Below are positions 1 to 6,211 of a stretch of DNA of 64,000 nucleotides, one piece after another. Under the pieces are notes generated by a model. The model was not told the origin of the DNA. It was given only the letters and a program-made list of their open reading frames with translations, and did not search any database. This DNA comes from QQVM01 sp964544885 (GTDB lineage: Bacteria; Bacteroidota; Bacteroidia; AKYH767-A; 2013-40CM-41-45): positions 1 to 64,000 of the forward strand of contig CAZJDX010000004.1 in the NCBI GenBank assembly GCA_964544885.1. The letters are read 5' to 3'. The position numbers and the translations under genes were made by a program. The number at the start of each line of letters is the position of its first letter. Position 1 is the stretch's first letter.

Positions 1-929
1 TGGAATTCACTGCTGAAATTATCATTCAGACTGTACCAGGTTGGGGTATGGATTGCGCCGCCGATCCTTACCCAGTCGTTGACACGGTAGATCGCTCCGA
101 ACTTGAAATTAAATCCTACACCTCTTGTCGTAAGATTCTGATTGAATTCAAACTGATTCAGCGAATCAATCAGATTTTCCTTATCCAGCTCTTCGTAATT
201 GCTTTCTTCAACGTATCTCAGTGTCGCGAAACCAAGGGTACCTCCTATATAAAGACGATTGCTGTAGTTTCCTCCGAAGGTGAAATCCATTTCTCCGATC
301 GCGCCGCGGCTCTCAACATTTCTTCGCTGAAGTACATTTCCGTTTGGAACAGCGGAGGTATATTGGTTTGTTGAGTCATCATTGATAAGGTAGGTGTTCC
401 AGGCAAGATTTTCGTAAAAGGGATCGAGCAGATCGGGAGCGAGTCCGTTTGCATTCTCCGCAAAATAATCCGTCATGGAATTTTCCGTATTGAAACCTTC
501 ATAGAGGCTACGGTTATGGAAGTTGTTTATGCGGTTATAGCCAAAGCCAAAGTTCCAGCTTTTCCATCCCGGACTTTCCTGGTCTTTACTCAGCGTATTT
601 GTATAAACAAATCCGATATTTCCGAAATTGAAATTGAATTTACTTTCATCCTGTAGGTTATTGAGAAATCCGGATTCGGTTTTACCAACATAGATTGAAG
701 GGCTGAAACTGAATTCAGAACCCCTGTAAATCCCAATTCCTGCCGGATTTGCAGCCAAGGTGCTGAAGTCCCCTCCCAGCGCTCCAAACGCTCCCGACAT
801 GGCCGCTGACCTGGAAGTTCCTCCAAGAGAATGCCTGGAGTATCTGAAAGCATCCAGGTCTGTTTGCGCACGGCTTGACGTAACTGTGATAAGAAGGAGA
901 CTGAATATACTTACCGTTAATTTTTTCAT
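1..929 (-). CDS. OmpP1/FadL-like outer membrane protein, C-terminus cut by the window edge
   Basis: The reverse frame is open from an ATG at 929 to the left edge, giving about 309 residues of the N-terminal part. It starts with a signal peptide (MKKLTVSIFSLLLITV, ending near SSRAQ). The mature part contains LGGTSRSAAMSGAFGALGGD and then NPAGIGIYRG, a pattern I know from Bacteroidota proteins of the OmpP1/FadL/TodX outer-membrane transport family. Alternating aromatic and polar stretches fit a beta-barrel. The substrate cannot be read from the sequence; many Bacteroidota members are simply called outer membrane transport proteins or, loosely, hemin receptors. The next gene upstream on this strand ends at 1037 and is separated from it by a strong terminator, so this gene is probably transcribed on its own. 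Family assignment is fairly sure, function is not. Confidence 0.75.
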   Translation of the reverse strand, partial: MKKLTVSIFSLLLITVTSSRAQTDLDAFRYSRHSLGGTSRSAAMSGAFGALGGDFSTLAANPAGIGIYRGSEFSFSPSIYVGKTESGFLNNLQDESKFNFNFGNIGFVYTNTLSKDQESPGWKSWNFGFGYNRINNFHNRSLYEGFNTENSMTDYFAENANGLAPDLLDPFYENLAWNTYLINDDSTNQYTSAVPNGNVLQRRNVESRGAIGEMDFTFGGNYSNRLYIGGTLGFATLRYVEESNYEELDKENLIDSLNQFEFNQNLTTRGVGFNFKFGAIYRVNDWVRIGGAIHTPTWYSLNDNFSSEF

Positions 930-940
930 AATTCATGAGC

Positions 941-984
941 TAATAAAAGCCCGCATGATAAATTCTATTCCTCTCATGCGGGCT
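941..984 (-). terminator. Rho-independent terminator of the Tyr-rich lipoprotein gene
   Basis: There is a perfect 11-bp inverted repeat, arms 948-958 and 974-984 (AGCCCGCATGA / TCATGCGGGCT), with a 15-nt loop. Read on the minus strand it is followed by TTTTATTA. It lies about 50 nt past the stop codon of the lipoprotein gene ending at 1037. Confidence 0.85.
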
Positions 985-1036
985 GATGTTATTTTATTGG
1001 AAAGATTTGATGGTTTTAATTAACACAAGGCATTGG

Positions 1037-2815
1037 TCATCTTCTGGGATTTCCGCCACGATTGTTTTCCTGTCGTGATGGGGTGGAAGGATTGATGTTT
1101 CTTTGCTGACTTCCACCGGAGTTTTCCTGTTTGTATTGTCTTGGCTCATTACGCGGCTGGAGAATGGGGGTCCTGCTTTCCTGTCTTGGACTGACAGACC
1201 TGGATGGATTTTTTTCCTGTGAAGGGTTGGCATACTGATGTTCCCTGCTACGGTTAAGTTCGCGGCTGCCGGATCTTTCTTTTTCTTCCATTCTGATTTC
1301 AGAACCTGAACTCTGCCTGCGTGGTGTATTATTGTTTTTTATTTCAGTATCCCTTTGTCTTGGATTGGATTCGGGCTGCGTTATGTTCTTTTGTTCAGGA
1401 CGCATTCCGGGTCTTGATTCCTGAGAAGGACTTCTCTGAGGCACAGTATTCCGCGAAGGTTGATTGTTGTTTCTCTCCACTCCGTTACCATTCATATTTG
1501 AAGGAGCGCCAGGACGCATATCGGAATTGCCTTCACGGCGTACCGGATTCGCAGGTCTTTGTTCACCATTCACCTTTTTATCAACAGGAGAATTATTTCG
1601 TATATCCTGATTGTTATTTCCTCCGGAAGGCGCCTGATCACGATTGTCTCTCACCGCAGGATTTTGTCTCACAGGTGAGGCGCCCTCAGCATTGTTTGAA
1701 GGACGAACTTCACCCTGTGAAGGCCTGGTTATTGATCCGTTACCACGACCCTGGTTGCTGTTATCTCTCATCTCACCGCTGTTCACAGGAGTCTGACGCG
1801 GATTCCGGTCTATGCTTTCTTTGCTTTCACCGGAACGTGCGGGACTATTCCGGTCAGGTCCGGGATTTACCTGTTGTTTTCTTTCCTGCAAACTTCCACC
1901 CGCATCCTGATTTCTTGAATCATTACCACGTAAACCTTCCGATGAGATATTACTGATTCTTCCTTCCTGCCTGGCGATCTGATATTTTTCACCCAGTGAC
2001 ATAGGACTCAGGCTGCTTTGACGACCTGACGATCTTGGACTATTGGAAGAACTTCCGCCACGCGGTCCGTAGTAAGTGCTGGTTGCATCGAAACTGTTGT
2101 AGTAATATGGAGTGTAACCCTGTCCGTAGTAGCCGTCATAATATCCGTGGTTGTATCCTTGATTATATCCATGAAAATAACCATGATTATAGGCGCTGTA
2201 GGGTCTGTAATATCCGTGATAATATGAACCGGGGTAGTACCAGTCGTGGTACCAGGGCGAATACCATGGAGAAAATATCGGACTGTAACCAATCGAAATA
2301 CCGATGCCGCCATAACAGAAAGGAGAACTGTAATAGTAAGAAGGCGCCCACCAGTTATAGGTCGAGTAAATGCTCACACCCCATGAGCTTGGATAGTAAT
2401 CGTAGAAGTATGAATTAGTATAGAAAGGATCATAATAACCATAACCATAAACAGGTCCATAGAACCGGCGAAGCCTGGAAGAGTAGGAATAGTCGTAATA
2501 GTCGTCGTTATAGTAATTGTTGGTTATATACGTATTGCCTTGTCCATCCTGGTAATAATCACTGGAAGTGTTTTGCTGTTCAGTATAATTTTGCTGATCA
2601 GCATTCTGGTTATAATTGTTGCCTTCCTGGGTATAATCCTGAGCCGGTGCCGGAGGAGTGGCAGGGTAGGTGGCTCTGGCCGGTGCAGCCGGTGCGGGAT
2701 CGGAACTTGAATAGTAGATATCATCCGGAACCGGTGTTCCCGCCTGATAGGTGGAAGAACAGGAGGCGCTGAAGAGCGCGAGGGAAATCAGAAGCAGACC
2801 GTTTAATTTTTTCAT
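1037..2815 (-). CDS. Tyr/Gly/Asn-rich low-complexity lipoprotein, unknown function
   Basis: A protein of 592 residues. The frame is open upstream to 2935, but the ATG at 2815 starts a clear lipoprotein signal (MKKLNGLLLISLALFSASC) and is the better start. After the lipidated Cys come about 80 Pro/Ala/Gln/Asn-rich residues, then a Tyr-dominated stretch (roughly residues 95-265) with YYDYSY, YGYGYYD and repeated HGY and GYYDGY blocks. The C-terminal half (about 270-592) is rich in Asn, Arg, Ser, Pro and Gln and looks disordered. No enzymatic motif is visible. Such proteins occur in Bacteroidota as hypothetical surface or cell-envelope proteins; an adhesive or matrix role is only a guess. It is divergent from proS, with 123 nt between the two starts. 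Confidence 0.7.
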   Translation of the reverse strand: MKKLNGLLLISLALFSASCSSTYQAGTPVPDDIYYSSSDPAPAAPARATYPATPPAPAQDYTQEGNNYNQNADQQNYTEQQNTSSDYYQDGQGNTYITNNYYNDDYYDYSYSSRLRRFYGPVYGYGYYDPFYTNSYFYDYYPSSWGVSIYSTYNWWAPSYYYSSPFCYGGIGISIGYSPIFSPWYSPWYHDWYYPGSYYHGYYRPYSAYNHGYFHGYNQGYNHGYYDGYYGQGYTPYYYNSFDATSTYYGPRGGSSSNSPRSSGRQSSLSPMSLGEKYQIARQEGRISNISSEGLRGNDSRNQDAGGSLQERKQQVNPGPDRNSPARSGESKESIDRNPRQTPVNSGEMRDNSNQGRGNGSITRPSQGEVRPSNNAEGASPVRQNPAVRDNRDQAPSGGNNNQDIRNNSPVDKKVNGEQRPANPVRREGNSDMRPGAPSNMNGNGVERNNNQPSRNTVPQRSPSQESRPGMRPEQKNITQPESNPRQRDTEIKNNNTPRRQSSGSEIRMEEKERSGSRELNRSREHQYANPSQEKNPSRSVSPRQESRTPILQPRNEPRQYKQENSGGSQQRNINPSTPSRQENNRGGNPRR

Positions 2816-2881
2816 AATATTTTCCTTTCTTTTATAGTCCGGATTGAATGTGGGTGAAATTTTTTTCGCTGGATTAATTCT

Positions 2882-2889
2882 TACTTTTG
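2882..2889 (+). promoter_or_regulatory. Probable -7 box of proS
   Basis: TACTTTTG matches the Bacteroidota -7 consensus TAnnTTTG and lies 49 nt before the proS ATG. I see no TTTG at the ideal 19-nt spacing upstream, so only this half of the promoter is supported. Confidence 0.45.
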
Positions 2890-2938
2890 TTTCCCGGAAA
2901 GCAAACACCATACCAAACCCCAAACAGAAATTCAATCT

Positions 2939-4411
2939 ATGGCCAAAGAATTCCCCAGCAGGGCACAGAACTACTCACAATGGTACCAGGACCTGGTGAT
3001 AAAGGCTGATTTAGCTGAAAATTCGGCGGTCAGAGGGTGTATGGTCATTAAACCTTATGGTTATGCAATTTGGGAAAAAATGCAGTCCATACTTGATAAA
3101 AAGTTTAAGGAGACCGGGCACAGCAATGCCTATTTCCCGCTGTTCATACCCAAATCCTTTTTCAGCCGTGAAGCATCACATGTTGAGGGTTTCGCCAAGG
3201 AATGTGCTATTGTAACCCATTACAGGTTAAAAAATGCGGAAGACGGGAGCGGAGTGGAAGTTGACAGTGAAGCGAAACTGGAAGAGGAATTAATTATCCG
3301 CCCGACATCGGAGACGATAATCTGGAATACCTATAAAGGATGGGTACAGTCTTACCGGGATCTTCCATTGCTGATCAATCAGTGGGCAAATGTGGTCCGT
3401 TGGGAGATGCGTACACGTCTTTTTCTGCGAACCGCTGAGTTTCTCTGGCAGGAGGGACATACCGCCCATGCAAGCGCCGAGGAAGCCGTGGAAGAGACAA
3501 GAAAAATGCTGGACGTGTACACCGAATTCGCAGAAAAGTCAATGGCAGTTCCTGTAATCAAGGGAGTCAAGACGGAGAGCGAACGCTTTGCCGGAGCTAT
3601 TGACACCTATTGTATAGAAGCGCTCATGCAGGATGGCAAAGCCTTACAGGCAGGAACCTCTCATTTTCTGGGTCAGAATTTTGCGAAGGCCTTCGATGTT
3701 AAGTTCACCAGCAAAGAAGGAAAGCAGGAATATGTATGGGCGACCTCCTGGGGTGTTTCTACCCGTCTGATGGGCGCGCTCATTATGGCGCACAGTGACG
3801 ATGAAGGTTTGGTACTTCCTCCCAAACTCGCGCCTACACAAGTAGTGATCATTCCCATTCACAAGACCGATGAACAACTGAAGGCCATCGATGAAAAAGC
3901 GGATAAGATAGCTGAGGATCTGACAAAGCTGGGCATTTCGGTAAAGTACGATAAAAGAGACACACATAAGCCCGGATGGAAATTTTCGGAGTACGAATTC
4001 AAGGGCGTTCCTGTAAGAATCGCGATCGGCCCGAGAGATCTCGAGAATGGAACCGTAGAGGTCGCCAGGAGAGATACCAAGGAAAAGTCCATCATGCAAA
4101 TCACAGATCTCAGTCTGAAAATTGTTCACCTACTTGATCAGATACAGGATAATCTGTACCGGAAGGCATTAACCTTCAGGGACGACAATACTTACAGAGC
4201 CGACACTTATGAAGAATTCAAGAAGCTGCTCGACAAAGGCGGATTCATACTTTCGCATTGGGATGGCTCTGCTGAAACGGAACAGAAGATAAAAGAAGAA
4301 ACGAAAGCGACTATACGATGTATACCGCTTGATGCAAAAGCCGAGCAGGGAAAATGTATCTATACGGGGAAGCCATCTTCAAGACGGGTGATTTTTGCAA
4401 GAGCATACTAA
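2939..4411 (+). CDS. proS: Prolyl-tRNA synthetase, archaeal/eukaryotic type
   Basis: A protein of 490 residues, the usual length of the short ProS type that lacks the bacterial insertion domain. It charges tRNA-Pro with proline in the cytoplasm. Class II signatures are visible: a motif 2 region with IIRPTSETIIW and later RWEMRTRLFLRTAEFLWQEG, and a motif 3 region with GVSTRLMGALIMAHSD. The anticodon-binding domain starts near residue 295 (LAPTQVVIIPIH). The C-terminus ends in an aromatic residue (RVIFARAY), as is common in this type, where the C-terminal zinc-type domain packs near the active site. Translation starts at an ATG just after a probable -7 box. The downstream gene follows closely and may be cotranscribed. 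Confidence 0.97.
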   Translation: MAKEFPSRAQNYSQWYQDLVIKADLAENSAVRGCMVIKPYGYAIWEKMQSILDKKFKETGHSNAYFPLFIPKSFFSREASHVEGFAKECAIVTHYRLKNAEDGSGVEVDSEAKLEEELIIRPTSETIIWNTYKGWVQSYRDLPLLINQWANVVRWEMRTRLFLRTAEFLWQEGHTAHASAEEAVEETRKMLDVYTEFAEKSMAVPVIKGVKTESERFAGAIDTYCIEALMQDGKALQAGTSHFLGQNFAKAFDVKFTSKEGKQEYVWATSWGVSTRLMGALIMAHSDDEGLVLPPKLAPTQVVIIPIHKTDEQLKAIDEKADKIAEDLTKLGISVKYDKRDTHKPGWKFSEYEFKGVPVRIAIGPRDLENGTVEVARRDTKEKSIMQITDLSLKIVHLLDQIQDNLYRKALTFRDDNTYRADTYEEFKKLLDKGGFILSHWDGSAETEQKIKEETKATIRCIPLDAKAEQGKCIYTGKPSSRRVIFARAY

Positions 4412-4439
4412 TGACAGCAAATCTTTCAATGAGCCGAAC

Positions 4440-5138
4440 ATGACAGTTAAGAAGCCGGGAGAACTAATACTGCAATTACTTCGTGAAAAAGTCGCCCTGA
4501 AGCAGGAAGTGTCAGAGCTAACCCACCTGGTTTTTGAAGAATTGAAAAGCACACTGAAGGAAGTTTTTAATGAAATCCAGAAAGAAGTAAGCAAGTTCAA
4601 AAAGAGTATTCCCATGCAGTATCAGGAGCGGGGGGATTTTGAAGTGGTGTTTACCATAGCGGATGATACACTGGTATTTCTTATGCATACCAATGTATTT
4701 ACTTTTGAGAAGGAGCATGAGATCTGGAAGTCTTCCTATGTACAGCAAAATCCATTATGTGTTTTTTGCGGCAAGATCTATATTTATAATTTCCTTTCGG
4801 ATTCTTTCAAGTACAACCGTGCCAATGACGTGGGTTACCTAATTGCCAGGATCTTCATAAACCGTGAGCGGCATTTCTTTGTGGAAGGGAAGAGGCAGCT
4901 GGGCTTTTTGTACAATGATTTTCAGAATGACCTGCTTGACCGTAAGCGCATACGTGATGTCGTGGAGTCGGCTATTTTGTACAGTCTGGATTTTGATCCC
5001 TATACACCTCCTTATGAGCAACTCAGTCCGATTTCGGTACAGGATGTCTTGGAGACCAGTTTACAGACAAAAATCTCTACCGGAAAGCGCTTAGGTTTTC
5101 GTTTTCAGGCAGATACAGGAGAAATAGGGATGCTTTGA
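4440..5138 (+). CDS. Conserved Bacteroidota protein of unknown function
   Basis: A protein of 232 residues from the ATG at 4440. A TTG at 4395 would add 15 residues and overlap the end of proS by 17 nt; I prefer the ATG. Residues 8-55 are predicted helical and charged (ELILQLLREKVALKQEV, then FNEIQKEVSKFKK), probably a coiled coil. The rest is mixed alpha/beta without a signal peptide or membrane helix, so it is cytoplasmic. I recognise it only as a conserved hypothetical type in Bacteroidota. It is probably read from the proS promoter and stops just before the promoter of tRNA-Glu. Confidence 0.7.
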   Translation: MTVKKPGELILQLLREKVALKQEVSELTHLVFEELKSTLKEVFNEIQKEVSKFKKSIPMQYQERGDFEVVFTIADDTLVFLMHTNVFTFEKEHEIWKSSYVQQNPLCVFCGKIYIYNFLSDSFKYNRANDVGYLIARIFINRERHFFVEGKRQLGFLYNDFQNDLLDRKRIRDVVESAILYSLDFDPYTPPYEQLSPISVQDVLETSLQTKISTGKRLGFRFQADTGEIGML

Positions 5139-5161
5139 AAAGCATTAAATTTAGGGGATAA

Positions 5162-5192
5162 TTTGAGTTTTTCTGAAAAAAAATTACCTTTG
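5162..5192 (+). promoter_or_regulatory. Promoter of tRNA-Glu, full Bacteroidota consensus
   Basis: TTTG at 5162-5165, exactly 19 nt of spacer, then TACCTTTG at 5185-5192. This matches the TTTG-N19-TAnnTTTG consensus completely. The tRNA starts 19 nt after the end of the -7 box. Confidence 0.85.
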
Positions 5193-5210
5193 CGCTCCTC
5201 AAAATTACAA

Positions 5211-5282
5211 GGCCCGTTCGTCTAGGGGTTAGGACGCGTCCCTTTCACGGATGAAACACGAGTTCGATTCTCGTACGGGCTA
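5211..5282 (+). tRNA. tRNA-Glu (anticodon TTC)
   Basis: The full cloverleaf can be folded. The acceptor stem is 5211-5217 with 5275-5281 (first pair G-T). The anticodon stem CGTCC/GGATG encloses the loop CTTTCAC, with anticodon TTC at 5244-5246. The T arm is CGAG-TTCGATT-CTCG. The discriminator base is the A at 5282 and no CCA is encoded. The 3-prime half (from 5250) is repeated 376 bp downstream, as described under the GIY-YIG module. Confidence 0.95.
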
Positions 5283-5515
5283 CTTTTAGGGTTTGAGTGC
5301 GGAGTTTGGAATTCGCATTATAGTCAATTCACCTTATAAACGGAAATTCAGCTGTGGAGGTTGGTTTTCCGTTTTTTAATTGATGATAAACTGGAAAGTA
5401 TATGTATTGGAAAGTCTGACAAGTGGAAAGCACTATGTAGGGATGAGTCGTGATGTTACAAGACGCTTGAAGGAGCACAATGCAGGGAAAGGCAAGTTTA
5501 CATCAGGACACCGTC
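5266..5515 (+). repeat. 250-bp direct repeat, copy 1
   Basis: Identical, as far as I can read, to 5677-5926 (offset 411). It begins inside the T arm of tRNA-Glu, covers the 3-prime end of the tRNA, the spacer, and the first 44 codons of the GIY-YIG gene. Identity over 250 bp points to a recent duplication. Confidence 0.9.
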
Positions 5516-5658
5516 CATGGAAACTCATCTATTGTGAAGAAGCAGGCGAGATTGAATCAGCTCGAAATCGTGAAAAATATTTGAAGTCTTCAGCGGGGCG
5601 AAAGTTTTTAGAGAAGAAAATTACCGATGAAACACAGAGTTCCCCGCCCGACCGCTGA
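5383..5658 (+). CDS. Small GIY-YIG domain endonuclease-like protein
   Basis: A protein of 91 residues from the ATG at 5383 (a TTG directly before it is an alternative). It has the single-domain GIY-YIG fold of the UvrC-N/URI type. The first strand is WKVYVLESL, followed by the variant motif HYVGMS in place of YIG. Then come DVTRRLKEHNAGKGKFT with the conserved Arg, W-K-L-I-Y, and a Glu-containing helix (A-RNREKYLKS). Members cut DNA or are of unknown role. The last residues (ITDETQSSPPDR) are encoded by a copy of the tRNA-Glu 3-prime half and by an inserted hairpin that supplies the stop codon. The natural C-terminus is therefore probably near KFLEKKI. It lies 100 nt after tRNA-Glu without its own obvious promoter. 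Confidence 0.8.
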   Translation: MINWKVYVLESLTSGKHYVGMSRDVTRRLKEHNAGKGKFTSGHRPWKLIYCEEAGEIESARNREKYLKSSAGRKFLEKKITDETQSSPPDR

Positions 5659-5693
5659 CGCAGTCAGGCGGGCGGGGATTCTCGTACGGGCTA
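5626..5693 (+). pseudogene. Duplicated tRNA-Glu 3-prime half, split by a hairpin
   Basis: 5626-5642 repeats the tRNA from just after the anticodon loop (GATGAAACAC, one extra A, GAGTTC). 5677-5693 continues with the T arm and acceptor end (GATTCTCGTACGGGCT). Between them sits a 34-bp palindromic insert. No 5-prime half is present, so this is not a functional tRNA. Confidence 0.8.
5642..5677. repeat. REP-like hairpin inserted in the tRNA fragment
   Basis: The outer arms CCCCGCCCG (5642-5650) and CGGGCGGGG (5669-5677) are perfect complements. The inner arms CTGAC (5655-5659) and GTCAG (5663-5667) enclose the loop GCA. It is much more GC-rich than its surroundings and has no T-run, so it looks like a small mobile palindrome rather than a terminator. 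Confidence 0.7.
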
Positions 5694-5926
5694 CTTTTAG
5701 GGTTTGAGTGCGGAGTTTGGAATTCGCATTATAGTCAATTCACCTTATAAACGGAAATTCAGCTGTGGAGGTTGGTTTTCCGTTTTTTAATTGATGATAA
5801 ACTGGAAAGTATATGTATTGGAAAGTCTGACAAGTGGAAAGCACTATGTAGGGATGAGTCGTGATGTTACAAGACGCTTGAAGGAGCACAATGCAGGGAA
5901 AGGCAAGTTTACATCAGGACACCGTC
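5677..5926 (+). repeat. 250-bp direct repeat, copy 2
   Basis: Second copy of 5266-5515. It ends exactly where the IS3-like sequence begins at 5927, so the copy was cut by that insertion or a later deletion. Confidence 0.9.
5794..5926 (+). pseudogene. Truncated second GIY-YIG gene
   Basis: It repeats the first 44 codons of the gene at 5383 without visible change, up to SGHR. After 5926 the sequence switches to an insertion sequence end. The catalytic C-terminal part with the Glu is missing, so the product would be inactive. Confidence 0.85.
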
Positions 5927-6040
5927 TGTAAACTCCCCCAAAACTCGGCCAATTAAAATTAGGGTAATTTAAAACAAATCTCTAAATTTAATGAACCATG
6001 AAAAAATCAAGATTTACCGAAACACAGATTGTGAGCATAC
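5927..6040 (+). mobile_element. Remnant of an IS3-family element, left end and orfA start
   Basis: TGTAAACTCCCCCAAAACTC directly after the GIY-YIG break looks like a terminal inverted repeat. At 5998 an ATG opens a frame reading MKKSRFTETQIVSI, the typical start of OrfA (the helix-turn-helix subunit) of IS3-family transposases. The similarity ends near 6040, where a hairpin begins, and the frame stops shortly after. No DDE transposase part and no right end are present, so the element is dead. Confidence 0.75.
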
Positions 6041-6044
6041 CCCC

Positions 6045-6096
6045 GCTGAGCGGAATGTTGTGAGAAAGCACTGTGTGTGGGTTCATTCCGCTCAAC
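6045..6096. repeat. REP-like hairpin at the end of the IS remnant
   Basis: Arms GCTGAGCGGAATG (6045-6057) and CATTCCGCTCAAC (6084-6096) are complementary apart from one G-T pair, with a 26-nt loop. It is flanked by C-rich and G-rich ends (CCCC at 6041, GGGCCGG at 6097). There is no T-run after it. Confidence 0.65.
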
Positions 6097-6175
6097 GGGC
6101 CGGCTGTTAATCATGTGTTCTACTGTAGAAACGGCTTTTTCGGATACTTTGGTAAATTCCTGGGCAAAAGTTTTT

Positions 6176-6183
6176 TATCTTTG
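6176..6183 (+). promoter_or_regulatory. Probable -7 box of the beta-helix protein gene
   Basis: TATCTTTG fits TAnnTTTG and lies 28 nt before the ATG at 6212. The nearest upstream TTTG (6148-6151) is 24 nt away instead of 19, so the -33 part is doubtful. Confidence 0.5.
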
Positions 6184-6211
6184 AATTGCACTTATCAATT
6201 GAACTCAGCTC

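Noticed and set aside
1321..1956. 211-codon forward frame opposite the lipoprotein gene
   Set aside because: The opposite strand has a lipobox and consistent low-complexity protein; the forward product looks random.
5266..5926. Two long repeats as part of a CRISPR or rRNA-type repeat
   Set aside because: Only two copies of 250 bp, containing tRNA and coding sequence; this is a tandem duplication.
6045..6096. Hairpin as a terminator
   Set aside because: No T-run follows on either strand, and the loop is 26 nt; a REP-like palindrome fits better.
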